Shown piece after piece: positions 32,401-39,652 of a DNA stretch of 64,000 bases. Source of the stretch: UBA6898 sp964463135. GTDB lineage: Bacteria > Nitrospirota > Thermodesulfovibrionia > Thermodesulfovibrionales > UBA6898. Numbering within the stretch: position 1 is the first letter of the stretch; every line of letters starts with the position of its first letter. A program made the translations under genes and the position numbers. Below the pieces are notes generated by a model. That model ran no database searches. It was not told where the DNA came from and saw only the letters and a list, made by a program, of their open reading frames with translations. Location of the stretch: positions 31,312 to 95,311 of the forward strand of contig CAYXBA010000014.1 in NCBI GenBank assembly GCA_964463135.1, in the 5' to 3' direction.

Positions 32401-33084
32401 ATGGTAAATATAGGCGAGCGGGTCAGATTTATAAGGGAAAAACTGGGGCTAAATCAGGCTGCATTAGCAGCGCAAATTGGCCTCGGAAGCGCTACTGTTG
32501 TGAGTCGATACGAATCGAATCAGCGTCAACCCGATATTGCCACTCTGGTAAAGCTTGCCGAACTGGCGAGAATAACGGTTGATGAACTTCTAACCGGCGA
32601 AGAGGTTGTCATCTCCCCTGTGCCTGCCGGCTTCGGTGATGCGACCACTGGAGAGAACCGTCACCATTACGGCGAGTTCGTCTGTGTCCCCCAGGTCAAT
32701 GGCTCGATCAGTGCAGGAGGCGGGCTGGTTGCCGACGATAGCATAGAGATGCGGATCGCCTTCAGGCGCGAGTGGATCCAGCGGCGCGGGGATCCGCAGA
32801 ATATGTCACTGATCCGGGTGAGCGGTGACAGCATGGAGCCTACGTTATTGTCAGGCGATCTGGTGCTGATCGATCACGGCAGAAACTTTGTGGATCCGCA
32901 GGGCGGCATCTATGCAATTGCACTGGATGATTCTATAATGATCAAGCGGCTGCAGGTGATCTACCCGGCGAAAACACTCAAGATCATCAGCGACAACAGC
33001 CGCTATGAGCCGCTCGAAACAGTGACCGACCAGGTGAGAATAAACGGCAAGGTTATCTGGTTCGGGAGAGAAATAGAGAGATAA
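32401..33084 (+). CDS. CI/LexA-type prophage repressor (S24 autopeptidase)
   Basis: A 227-residue protein. The N-terminal HTH_3 domain is NIGERVRFIREKLGLNQAAL, then AAQIGLGSATVVSRYESNQR. A C-terminal S24 peptidase domain has Ser144 in VSGDSMEPTLL and Lys182 in SIMIKRLQ, the catalytic pair. Cleavage after DNA damage is expected to induce the phage. Mu itself has a different repressor; D3112-type phages have CI-like ones. The gene faces away from the lytic operon, with a palindromic operator between them. Confidence 0.88.
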   Translation: MVNIGERVRFIREKLGLNQAALAAQIGLGSATVVSRYESNQRQPDIATLVKLAELARITVDELLTGEEVVISPVPAGFGDATTGENRHHYGEFVCVPQVNGSISAGGGLVADDSIEMRIAFRREWIQRRGDPQNMSLIRVSGDSMEPTLLSGDLVLIDHGRNFVDPQGGIYAIALDDSIMIKRLQVIYPAKTLKIISDNSRYEPLETVTDQVRINGKVIWFGREIER

Positions 33085-33096
33085 AAGGAGGGGACA

Positions 33097-33705
33097 ATGG
33101 AATTTGCTATTCTCTTTTCTATTGTTGCGGGGGTTGTTTTCTACATCTTTTATTCAAATAAACAGAAAGAAAAAAAGGGACAAGAAGCACGCGCACTGAT
33201 CCAGCACAAAACTTTTTTGGTTCAGAAATATTTCAAGGGCGTTAATGACCAGAAACAAATACCCACGGTGCAGACATCTATCCTATTGAAAAAGGGCGAA
33301 AAAGCCTATCTTGTCGACAATGTTCAGCTTTTTGAAACTCGCAGCGTTAGCATCTCCGAAAGGGTTGGGGGAGCTGTCCGGATTACTAAAGGGCTATATG
33401 TGGGCAAATCATATGGCACCAGCAGAAGCCATGATGAGGTTCGAGCTATCGATGCAGGGAAGTTAATTCTTACTAACAAGCGACTGATCTTTGATGGAAC
33501 ACATAGCAGCAAGGATTACAAAATCGAGAAGATCATGTCAGTCCAGGAATATTCGGACGGGATTGAAGTTGCCTCTGAAGGAAAAGTTAAGAGCCAGCTC
33601 TATATTGGCATGTATAATCCTTATCAGTGGAAGGCTCTTATTGAATTTGTTCACGCCATCCCTGAAAGTGGTGAATTGCCGCATGCCACGCTTGAGATTT
33701 CATAG
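33097..33705 (+). CDS. Membrane-anchored PH-like domain protein (lysogenic gene)
   Basis: A 202-residue protein. A single N-terminal membrane helix (AILFSIVAGVVFYIFYSNKQ) is followed by a beta-rich domain with IDAGKLILTNKRLIFDG and YKIEKIMSVQEY, typical of bacterial PH (GRAM-like) folds. It follows the repressor gene by 12 bp after GGAGGGG, on the same strand, so it is probably expressed in the lysogen. A superinfection exclusion or defence role is a guess. Confidence 0.6.
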   Translation: MEFAILFSIVAGVVFYIFYSNKQKEKKGQEARALIQHKTFLVQKYFKGVNDQKQIPTVQTSILLKKGEKAYLVDNVQLFETRSVSISERVGGAVRITKGLYVGKSYGTSRSHDEVRAIDAGKLILTNKRLIFDGTHSSKDYKIEKIMSVQEYSDGIEVASEGKVKSQLYIGMYNPYQWKALIEFVHAIPESGELPHATLEIS

Positions 33706-33714
33706 GAGGGTACC

Positions 33715-34167
33715 ATGGGGGAACAGAAATTTCCGGACTGGGTAAAAACATCAGACGATTACGAACGCTGGAAAAAGGGTGAAACAACTCCGAAAGATGC
33801 CTTCGATGTGCAATTTGAGAAGGCCCTGAGTAGTCACAAGAACCGCAGCACCAATATCAGATTGCTGATTATCGTAGGCATTGGCGTATTTCTGCTCTGC
33901 GGGTTTGGCCGTATCTATACAGGTGGCGGCATCGGCTTTAAGGTGATGGGCAAACAGAGCTTTTCATTTAAGGACACCTTTGTCAATCTTGATGATTTAA
34001 TGGGCATGCCGAGGATAGCCGTGGCAGCACAACACCCTTCAGTTAAGAGACAGCTTGAGGATATGGGTATTATTGAAAGCGACGAAGAAGTTGAGCGCAA
34101 AATCAGAAAGAAAATCGAGGCCGAAACTGAAGCAATCACAGAAAGATTTCGGCGTCAATTGAATTAA
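33715..34167 (+). CDS. Membrane protein expressed with repressor
   Basis: A 150-residue protein with a polar N-terminal part (WVKTSDDYERWKKGETTPKD), one membrane helix (LLIIVGIGVFLLCGFGRIYT), and a charged helical tail (RKIRKKIEAETEAITERFRR). It has an AGGAGG ribosome site and follows the PH-like gene by 9 bp. It is the last gene before the phage end. Probably works with its neighbour at the inner membrane. The family is not recognised. Confidence 0.55.
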   Translation: MGEQKFPDWVKTSDDYERWKKGETTPKDAFDVQFEKALSSHKNRSTNIRLLIIVGIGVFLLCGFGRIYTGGGIGFKVMGKQSFSFKDTFVNLDDLMGMPRIAVAAQHPSVKRQLEDMGIIESDEEVERKIRKKIEAETEAITERFRRQLN

Positions 34168-34464
34168 GTCGCTCTGAGCCCACAGCCGAAGAAGAACAGA
34201 AATAAAATTCTTTCAAGCGAGACTTGAAAGCGGGCCGACGACAAACAGCCTTTTTTGCCGGGTGACTGTGGTATGAATCAGAGGAGGAACAGCTTCGGGG
34301 GAAGAGAAAAAACTGGACAGCCCTGCTTCGCAGATCAGGGGACTGGACTGGTTGGTTGCTCTGTCAATCCTTGTTTGATATTTTCACCGTTTCTCCCTTC
34401 CGTAACCCTTCCGTTAACTTTCTTTGAACCGACTTATTGTAATTTCAACCCTTTCCGTTTATCA
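34168..34464. other. Prophage right-end region (attL side) with terminal repeats
   Basis: Reading inward from 34464, the end starts TGATAAACGGAAAGGGTTGA, then has TTAACGGAAGGGTTACGGAA and GGGAGAAACGGTGAAA. The unit AACGGAA(A)GGG occurs three times, once degenerate, spaced as multiple transposase-binding sites are in Mu attL. A 5' TG end is the Mu rule. A CTTTCAAG-CGAGA-CTTGAAAG hairpin (34210-34230) stands after the last gene. About 150 bp in between carry no gene I can support. A 5-bp target duplicate would start with CCCCG. Confidence 0.6.
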
Positions 34465-34491
34465 CCCCGGTACATCCGGACAGTCTCCGGG

Positions 34492-34938
34492 CTATGGCTG
34501 CAGTTCAGAGACCTTTTTCCCCAGGAGCGGATGGACCTTGCCGGGTGCTATCTCCCTGAGCGGCTTCAGCACGAAATCTCTCTCATGCAGATGCGGATGA
34601 GGGACCTGAAGGTCAGGCAAGTCAATGATCCTGTCGTCATAAAAAAGGATATCAAGGTCAATGACCCTCGGCCCCCAGTGCGCAGTCTTCTCTCTGCCCA
34701 TCGCTTCTTCTATGTTTTTGAGGAGAAGGAGAAGCTCTTCTGGGGCGAGATCTGTCTCAGCCTCGATAGCGAGATTAATGAAGCGCGGCTGGTCTGCAAC
34801 TCCCCAGGGATCTGTCTCGATCAGGGAAGATTGTTTTAACAGAACGACACCGTTTTGCTCCAGCCGTCTGATAGCCTCCAGGCAGTTCTCCTGCCTGTTG
34901 CCGAGATTGGAACCGATGCCTATATGGACAATGGACAT
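34492..34938 (-). CDS. folK: 2-amino-4-hydroxy-6-hydroxymethyldihydropteridine diphosphokinase
   Basis: A 148-residue enzyme of folate synthesis that transfers pyrophosphate from ATP to 6-hydroxymethyl-7,8-dihydropterin. The HPPK signature is present: HIGIGSNLGNRQENCLEAIR, ETDPWGVADQPRFINLAIE, GPRVIDLDILFYDD and VPHPHLHERDFVL. The start at 34938 (MSIVHIG) is preferred to a longer frame whose residues come from spacer sequence. The prophage end lies 28 bp downstream of the stop, so the phage inserted just behind the gene without breaking it. Confidence 0.92.
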   Translation of the reverse strand: MSIVHIGIGSNLGNRQENCLEAIRRLEQNGVVLLKQSSLIETDPWGVADQPRFINLAIEAETDLAPEELLLLLKNIEEAMGREKTAHWGPRVIDLDILFYDDRIIDLPDLQVPHPHLHERDFVLKPLREIAPGKVHPLLGKKVSELQP

Positions 34939-35026
34939 GAACAAAACAACCGGGATTAGGGATCCGGGGTTAGAGGAAAGAAACTGAAAGAACAATGATG
35001 GGATCTCTTCGTTACGTCTGATAACC

Positions 35027-35110
35027 CCTCCTTACCAAGGAGGGGTTGGGGAGGTTTTGGCAATTCCATCAATACCCCACCTAACCTCCCCTTGTAAAGG
35101 GGAAGAATTG
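35027..35110. repeat. Pair of CCCCTCC palindromic repeats
   Basis: AACCCCTCCTTACCAAGGAG followed by GGGTT is a hairpin (35027-35049). A second unit ACCTCCCCTTGTAAAGGGGA follows at 35085-35107. Both are in the gap between dapL stop and folK, and may terminate dapL transcription. A 60-residue frame across them is an artefact of the repeats. Confidence 0.65.
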
Positions 35111-35153
35111 TTAACCCTATAACTGGACTCTTATCCAAAGATACTCGATTTTC

Positions 35154-36335
35154 TCATTTTTTCAGAACCTTCCCTATTCTCTCAACCGCTTCTTTCATGC
35201 GCAAAGCAGGGACAGTCAGGGCAAAGCGAATATAACCTTCCCCCGGTGCGCCGAAGCCATTGCCCGGTGTGCCGAGTACGCCTGCCTTATCGAGCAGATG
35301 CGCAACAAAGGATGAGGAGTCATACCCTGCAGGCACCTTGGTCCAGAGATAAAAGGACGCCTTGGGCTTTATCACTTCCATGCCGAGGGACTTGAGACCA
35401 GCATAGAGAACATCTCTTCTCTCTTGATACGTGTCCCTGATCTGAGCAAGTATTTTGTCATCAGTCTCAAGCGCAGCAATGGAAGCCTCCTGCACTGCCT
35501 GGAAAACACCCGAATCAAGGTTCGACTTGATCTTGCCGAGGCCTGCGATCACGTCCTTATGGCCGACCGCAAAGCCGATCCTCCAGCCGGTCATATTGTA
35601 GGTCTTCGAAAGGGAGTGCATTTCGATGCCGACTTCCTTTGCACCGTCCACTTCCATGAAGCTCATCGGTTTTTCATTATCATAGTATATCTCGCTGTAT
35701 GCCGCATCATGACAGACAATGATGTTATTGTTCCCGGCAAGCTCGATCACCTCTTCATAGAACTTCCGCGGCGCACATGTAGAGGTCGGGTTATTCGGAT
35801 AGTTGATGTACATCAGCCGCGCCCTTTTAAGGATATCCGCAGGGATGGACTTCAGGTCAGGCAGAAAATTGTTCTTTTCGACAAGGGGCATGATATAGCT
35901 CTCGCCGCCGGCAAAAAGGGTGCCTACAGGATACACCGGATAGCCCGGCGACGGGACAAGCACCACATCTCCCGGCTCCACAAAGGCAAGCGGGATATGG
36001 CCGATGCCTTCCTTCGATCCGATCAAAGAGAGCACCTCGGTCTTGGCATCAAGGTCAACATTGAAGCGGCTTTTGTACCATGCGGCAACCGCCTGGCGAA
36101 AGGAGAGCATGCCCTCATACGATGGATACCGGTGATGCTCGGGGTTCTCGACCGCCTTCTTCATGGCGTCGACGATATGCTTTGGTGTGGGCATATCAGG
36201 GTCGCCGATGCTGAGGTCTATCAGGTCAACGCCCTTTGCCCTTGCCTCCTGCTTCATCTTGTCTATGGTGGCAAAAAGATAGGGCGGAATGCTCTTCACG
36301 CGTGATGCAAGCTGAACGGTAATGCTCGGTCTCAA
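35154..36335 (-). CDS. dapL: LL-diaminopimelate aminotransferase (or related class I aminotransferase)
   Basis: A 393-residue PLP enzyme. YLFATIDKMKQEARAKGVDL and LSIGDPDMPTPKHIVDAM are close to DapL N-termini. Lys244 in HSLSKTYNMTGWR is the Schiff-base residue; YPNNPTST and the C-terminal YIRFAL are also present. DapL makes LL-diaminopimelate directly from tetrahydrodipicolinate, a short lysine route in Nitrospirota, chlamydiae and others. The start is TTG at 36335, with GGAGGG close upstream and no better ATG. Related Asp aminotransferases of this group cannot be fully excluded. Confidence 0.8.
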   Translation of the reverse strand: MRPSITVQLASRVKSIPPYLFATIDKMKQEARAKGVDLIDLSIGDPDMPTPKHIVDAMKKAVENPEHHRYPSYEGMLSFRQAVAAWYKSRFNVDLDAKTEVLSLIGSKEGIGHIPLAFVEPGDVVLVPSPGYPVYPVGTLFAGGESYIMPLVEKNNFLPDLKSIPADILKRARLMYINYPNNPTSTCAPRKFYEEVIELAGNNNIIVCHDAAYSEIYYDNEKPMSFMEVDGAKEVGIEMHSLSKTYNMTGWRIGFAVGHKDVIAGLGKIKSNLDSGVFQAVQEASIAALETDDKILAQIRDTYQERRDVLYAGLKSLGMEVIKPKASFYLWTKVPAGYDSSSFVAHLLDKAGVLGTPGNGFGAPGEGYIRFALTVPALRMKEAVERIGKVLKK

Positions 36336-36673
36336 GGGTCCCTCCGGTAAATTAAAGTCTGATCCATAAGTAGGAGATTATACCAGAAAATGCCTCGGAA
36401 TAAGAAAAGCAGAAGGTCAACTATTGACAGATGGACAATCTGTCTGCCACCGCTCAGCCGCTATCGTACCAGCCTCTGGCCAGAAAACAATAGTCATACA
36501 TACCTGCCGCACGCATGATCCGCCGCAAATCTCTGTCATCAGAAAAAAGCTTACATTGCCATCAATGGATCAGCGCCGTGAGTGCGTCAGCGAAGACAAC
36601 AGCAGTCACTGAACACCGGCATGACGCTGATCAATCTCGGGTAATCTCGCGTTTAAGTCCTGTATAATAAATC
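36336..36673. promoter_or_regulatory. Divergent intergenic region dapL / PBP1A
   Basis: 338 bp without a supported gene. TATAAT (36663-36668) ends 5 bases before the ATG of the penicillin-binding protein, and no ribosome site lies between. An inverted repeat GACAGATGGACAATCTGTC is at 36425-36443. A 62-residue rightward frame (36424-36612) has no coding signs. Confidence 0.45.
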
Positions 36674-38497
36674 ATGTCCGAACTTGAAGATGATCTTGAG
36701 AAGGCGGAAAAGAGGTCCCGGTTCAGGATCTTTATCATTGTATTGTTCTCCCTTGGCGCGCTTGCAGGTGTCTGCGGCGGCTTTCTTTACTGGACTCTCT
36801 CTGACCTTCCCAAGGTCAATGCTATTGAGGAATATGTACCGGTAGAATCCTCAAAGGTCTATTCGAGCGATGGCCAGGTGATAGCTGAGTTCTATGTCGA
36901 ACGCAGGACATTCATCCCCCACTATGAGATTCCCCCCCATGTTAAAAAGGCCATTATTGCGATCGAGGATGTCCGATTCTACAGCCATCCGGGCGTTGAT
37001 CTGATCGGTATTGCCCGCGCGCTCACGCATGACCTCAGGGCAGGAGGCATGAGACAGGGCGGAAGTACCATCACCCAACAGCTCGCAAAAATGCTATTTC
37101 TAAAGCCGGAGAAATCGATAAAACGCAAGATCCGGGAGGCAGCACTGTCCATACAGATCGAAAAGCGCTATACAAAAGACGAGATCCTCGGCCTTTATCT
37201 GAACCAGGCATATTTCGGAACCCGCTCCTACGGCATTGAGGCCGCGAGTCAGACCTATTTCGGCAAGACCGTAAAAGATCTGACCGTGGCCGAGGCAGCG
37301 CTCCTCGCATCCCTGCCCAAGGCCCCTTCACAGTATTCTCCATTCAGGAACGCTGCCAAGGCGAAGGAGAGGCGCGCCATTGTTCTCCAGCAGATGTTCC
37401 AGCACAAGTTCATCACACAGCAGCAATATGACGAAGCCATGGCAGAACCCATACCCACAGAACCTCATTACCGGAAATATGAAGCACCCTATTTTGTCGA
37501 ACTTTTGAGGCAGCAGCTCGAACAGAAATACGGCAGTGAGCTTTATACCGCCGGCTACACGATCCATGCAGCGATCGATCTGAGAATGCAGCAGGCCGCA
37601 GAAAAAGCCCTTACGAACGGGATCAATTCGGTTGAAAAGCGGTGCAGGCCAGGAATTCAGGCATCGCTCGTTGCCCTGGATCTCCGCACCGGCCATATCA
37701 AGGCTATGGTCGGGGGGTTCGATTTCTGGAAAAACCAGTTCAACAGGGCAACCCAGGCGTTACGGCAGCCGGGCTCTGCGTTCAAGCCATTTGTCTATGC
37801 AGCCGCGGTCAAAGACGGCATGACCTCAGAAGACACCATAAATGATGCGCCGATATCGTTCAAAGGCAGCAGGCCAGGCCAGATGTGGACACCGAAGAAT
37901 TATGACGGGAAATATCATGGTGTCGTCACCCTGAGGACCGCGCTTGCCCGTTCGTTGAACACAGCAGCGGTCAGGCTCGCAAGCAAGGTGGGACTGGAAC
38001 AGGTGATCCAGACAGCGAGGGACCTCGGCATCAAGAGCGACCTTCAGCCTTATATGCCTCTTGCACTCGGCGCATCAGATGTGACACTCCTTGAGATGAC
38101 CCGTGCATACGCTGTCTTTGCCTCCGGCAAGAAGATGGAACTGATCCCCTATGACCGGATCGAGAACAGGGACAAGATCGTTATCGATGAAGTCCTGCCG
38201 AAGCAGACAGATATTTTTGAGGACAGCGTTGTCAGCGAACTGAGGATATTGCTCGGAGCTGTTGTTAAGGAAGGCACCGGCACACGGGCAAAAGAACTGA
38301 AGCGTCCGGTGTACGGCAAGACCGGGACCACCAATGACTATACCGATGCCTGGTTCATCGGCTTTGACGACAACCTGGCAGTCGGCGTATGGGTAGGCAG
38401 GGATGATCACAAGCCCATCGGCAGCAAGGAGACAGGAGCCTCGGCAGCCCTGCCCATATGGATAGAGTTCATGAAAACAGCGGCCGAGGTTCAGTAA
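36674..38497 (+). CDS. mrcA: Class A penicillin-binding protein (PBP1A)
   Basis: A 607-residue bifunctional peptidoglycan synthase. A short cytoplasmic start and a membrane helix (IIVLFSLGALAGVCGGFLYW) come first. The glycosyltransferase domain has the catalytic Glu98 in AIIAIEDVRFYSHPGVD and GGSTITQQLAKMLFL. The transpeptidase domain has Ser368-x-x-Lys371 in PGSAFKPF, SLN in ARSLNTAA and KTG in YGKTGTT. It inserts new glycan strands and crosslinks them in the periplasm. There is no ribosome site before the ATG; a TATAAT is 5 bases away, so a leaderless message is possible. Confidence 0.93.
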   Translation: MSELEDDLEKAEKRSRFRIFIIVLFSLGALAGVCGGFLYWTLSDLPKVNAIEEYVPVESSKVYSSDGQVIAEFYVERRTFIPHYEIPPHVKKAIIAIEDVRFYSHPGVDLIGIARALTHDLRAGGMRQGGSTITQQLAKMLFLKPEKSIKRKIREAALSIQIEKRYTKDEILGLYLNQAYFGTRSYGIEAASQTYFGKTVKDLTVAEAALLASLPKAPSQYSPFRNAAKAKERRAIVLQQMFQHKFITQQQYDEAMAEPIPTEPHYRKYEAPYFVELLRQQLEQKYGSELYTAGYTIHAAIDLRMQQAAEKALTNGINSVEKRCRPGIQASLVALDLRTGHIKAMVGGFDFWKNQFNRATQALRQPGSAFKPFVYAAAVKDGMTSEDTINDAPISFKGSRPGQMWTPKNYDGKYHGVVTLRTALARSLNTAAVRLASKVGLEQVIQTARDLGIKSDLQPYMPLALGASDVTLLEMTRAYAVFASGKKMELIPYDRIENRDKIVIDEVLPKQTDIFEDSVVSELRILLGAVVKEGTGTRAKELKRPVYGKTGTTNDYTDAWFIGFDDNLAVGVWVGRDDHKPIGSKETGASAALPIWIEFMKTAAEVQ

Positions 38498-38560
38498 GGG
38501 ACAGGCTAACCGGCGAATAATCTCACGTGAAGCCTGACGCCGGACAGATGGTCAAACAAA

Positions 38561-38600
38561 AGAGCCAAAACCCGTATAGTTCAGGTTTTGGCTCTTCTTT
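38561..38600. terminator. Bidirectional terminator between convergent genes
   Basis: AGAGCCAAAACC (38561-38572) pairs fully with GGTTTTGGCTCT (38584-38595). TCTTTCT follows on the plus strand and TTTGTTTG on the minus strand. It lies between the PBP1A stop and the stop of the leftward foldase gene. Confidence 0.85.
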
Positions 38601-38621
38601 CTGTATTCTGAAATACGACAG

Positions 38622-39554
38622 TTATTTCTTAGGCTCTTCCTTTTTCTGTTCTGGCTTCTTTTCCTCAGGCTGAGCCGGAGCTTCCTGTGTATCTGTTTTT
38701 GCCGGGCCAGGCTTTACGGCTGACAATGCATCCTTGTTGATCTCCACGTTATGGGTCTTCTTCAGCTCAGTCATATACGTCTCAAAGGCTGCTTTCTGTC
38801 TCTCACCAGAAAGTTTCTGCAGAAGCATGTCGTGCACTTTTTCGAACGGGATCGCCTCGCCGGTCTTCTTGTCCGTCACCTTTATGATATGGTAGCCGAA
38901 GGGGCTCCTGACCGGAGAACTGGTGACCTCGCCAGGCTTAAGTGCTGCCGCAGCGCGTTCAAACTCGGGCACCATCTGGCCCTTCTTGAAAAAGCCAAGG
39001 TCCCCGCCATTCTTTGCCGATCCTGTATCTATAGAAACAGCCTTTGCAATCGCCTCGAACTTTTCGCCCTTCTTCAGACGGGCCAGAACGCTCTGGGCCT
39101 CAGCTTCGGTCTTCACCAGGATATGGCTTGCCTTGATCTCTTTGGCAACAATAAAGTCATTTTTGTTCTTTTCATAATAATCTTTTGCTTCCTGGTCAGA
39201 GACCTTGGCCTTTGCCGCGATCTCCTTTTCAAAGAGTTCCGACACAAGGGAGAGCTTCTTGAACTCTTCCACTTTCTTCAGATAGTCCGCGTTCTTGTCA
39301 AAGCCCTTCTTGACCGCTTCCTTGTAGAGGATCTCCTTATTGATTATCTCGTTCAGGAACTTCTCTTTTCCGGCATTGTCGGTAAATAGCTGCTGGGCAT
39401 AGTCAGGCAGGGCCTGGAATTCCCGGTCAAAATCGGCCTGTGTTATTGTCGTATTGTCAATCTTCGCCAGATAGGGGCCTTTTACCTCTGCCGCCTTCTT
39501 CGAACATGATACCAATGTCATTATAAGAACGAATAGTACTGCACTTTTTCTCAT
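38622..39554 (-). CDS. PpiC-type peptidyl-prolyl isomerase lipoprotein
   Basis: About 310 residues. The signal peptide ends in a lipobox (LIMTLVSC, Cys near residue 17). A SurA/PrsA-like helical part (YLAKIDNTTITQADFDREFQ) is followed by a parvulin domain: EIKASHILVKTEAEAQSVLA and KNGGDLGFFKKGQMVPEFER. The tail is Pro/Glu/Lys-rich. It assists folding of exported proteins, probably cytochromes or outer-membrane proteins, on the periplasmic side of a membrane. The start at 39554 is set by GGAGG eight to nine bases before. Confidence 0.88.
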   Translation of the reverse strand: MRKSAVLFVLIMTLVSCSKKAAEVKGPYLAKIDNTTITQADFDREFQALPDYAQQLFTDNAGKEKFLNEIINKEILYKEAVKKGFDKNADYLKKVEEFKKLSLVSELFEKEIAAKAKVSDQEAKDYYEKNKNDFIVAKEIKASHILVKTEAEAQSVLARLKKGEKFEAIAKAVSIDTGSAKNGGDLGFFKKGQMVPEFERAAAALKPGEVTSSPVRSPFGYHIIKVTDKKTGEAIPFEKVHDMLLQKLSGERQKAAFETYMTELKKTHNVEINKDALSAVKPGPAKTDTQEAPAQPEEKKPEQKKEEPKK

Positions 39555-39620
39555 CTGTATTGCCTCCAAAATTAAAGTGCATCTGTTATAGCATATATAT
39601 ATATAAATATGCTTAAGATT

Positions 39621-39650
39621 TTGACACGAAAACTTTTTTTGTGATAGATT
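39621..39650 (+). promoter_or_regulatory. Candidate sigma-70 promoter for hemL
   Basis: TTGACA (39621-39626), an 18-base spacer and TAGATT (39645-39650) are present. The -10 is 2 bases before the first possible ATG and 8 before the second. This would give a leaderless or nearly leaderless message. An AT-rich TATATATATATAAATAT stretch lies just upstream. Confidence 0.5.
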
Positions 39651-39652
39651 AA

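Larger units (their letters stand above)
1..34464. mobile_element. Mu-like transposable prophage, left part outside window
   Basis: The interval carries a DDE transposase with an adjacent AAA+ ATPase (MuA/MuB pair), a Gam-like protein, a GemA/gp16-like protein and a Mor-type activator. A complete late block from lysis genes to tape measure follows. A CI-like repressor is divergent at the right. The siphovirus-type tail genes (HK97 gp10-like, frameshifted chaperones, long tape measure) with Mu-type replication genes match the B3/D3112 layout. The right end is set at 34464 because repeats resembling transposase sites and a TG/CA end lie there, 28 bp from host folK. Baseplate and fibre genes and the other end are expected left of base 1. 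No broken core gene was seen, so the prophage may be functional. Confidence 0.9.

Noticed and set aside
34255..34839. 194-codon rightward frame across the phage end
   Set aside because: It runs over the terminal repeats and is antisense to folK; no domain.
35424..36305. 293-codon rightward frame opposite the aminotransferase
   Set aside because: The leftward frame is a complete PLP enzyme; the rightward one has no domain or start signals.
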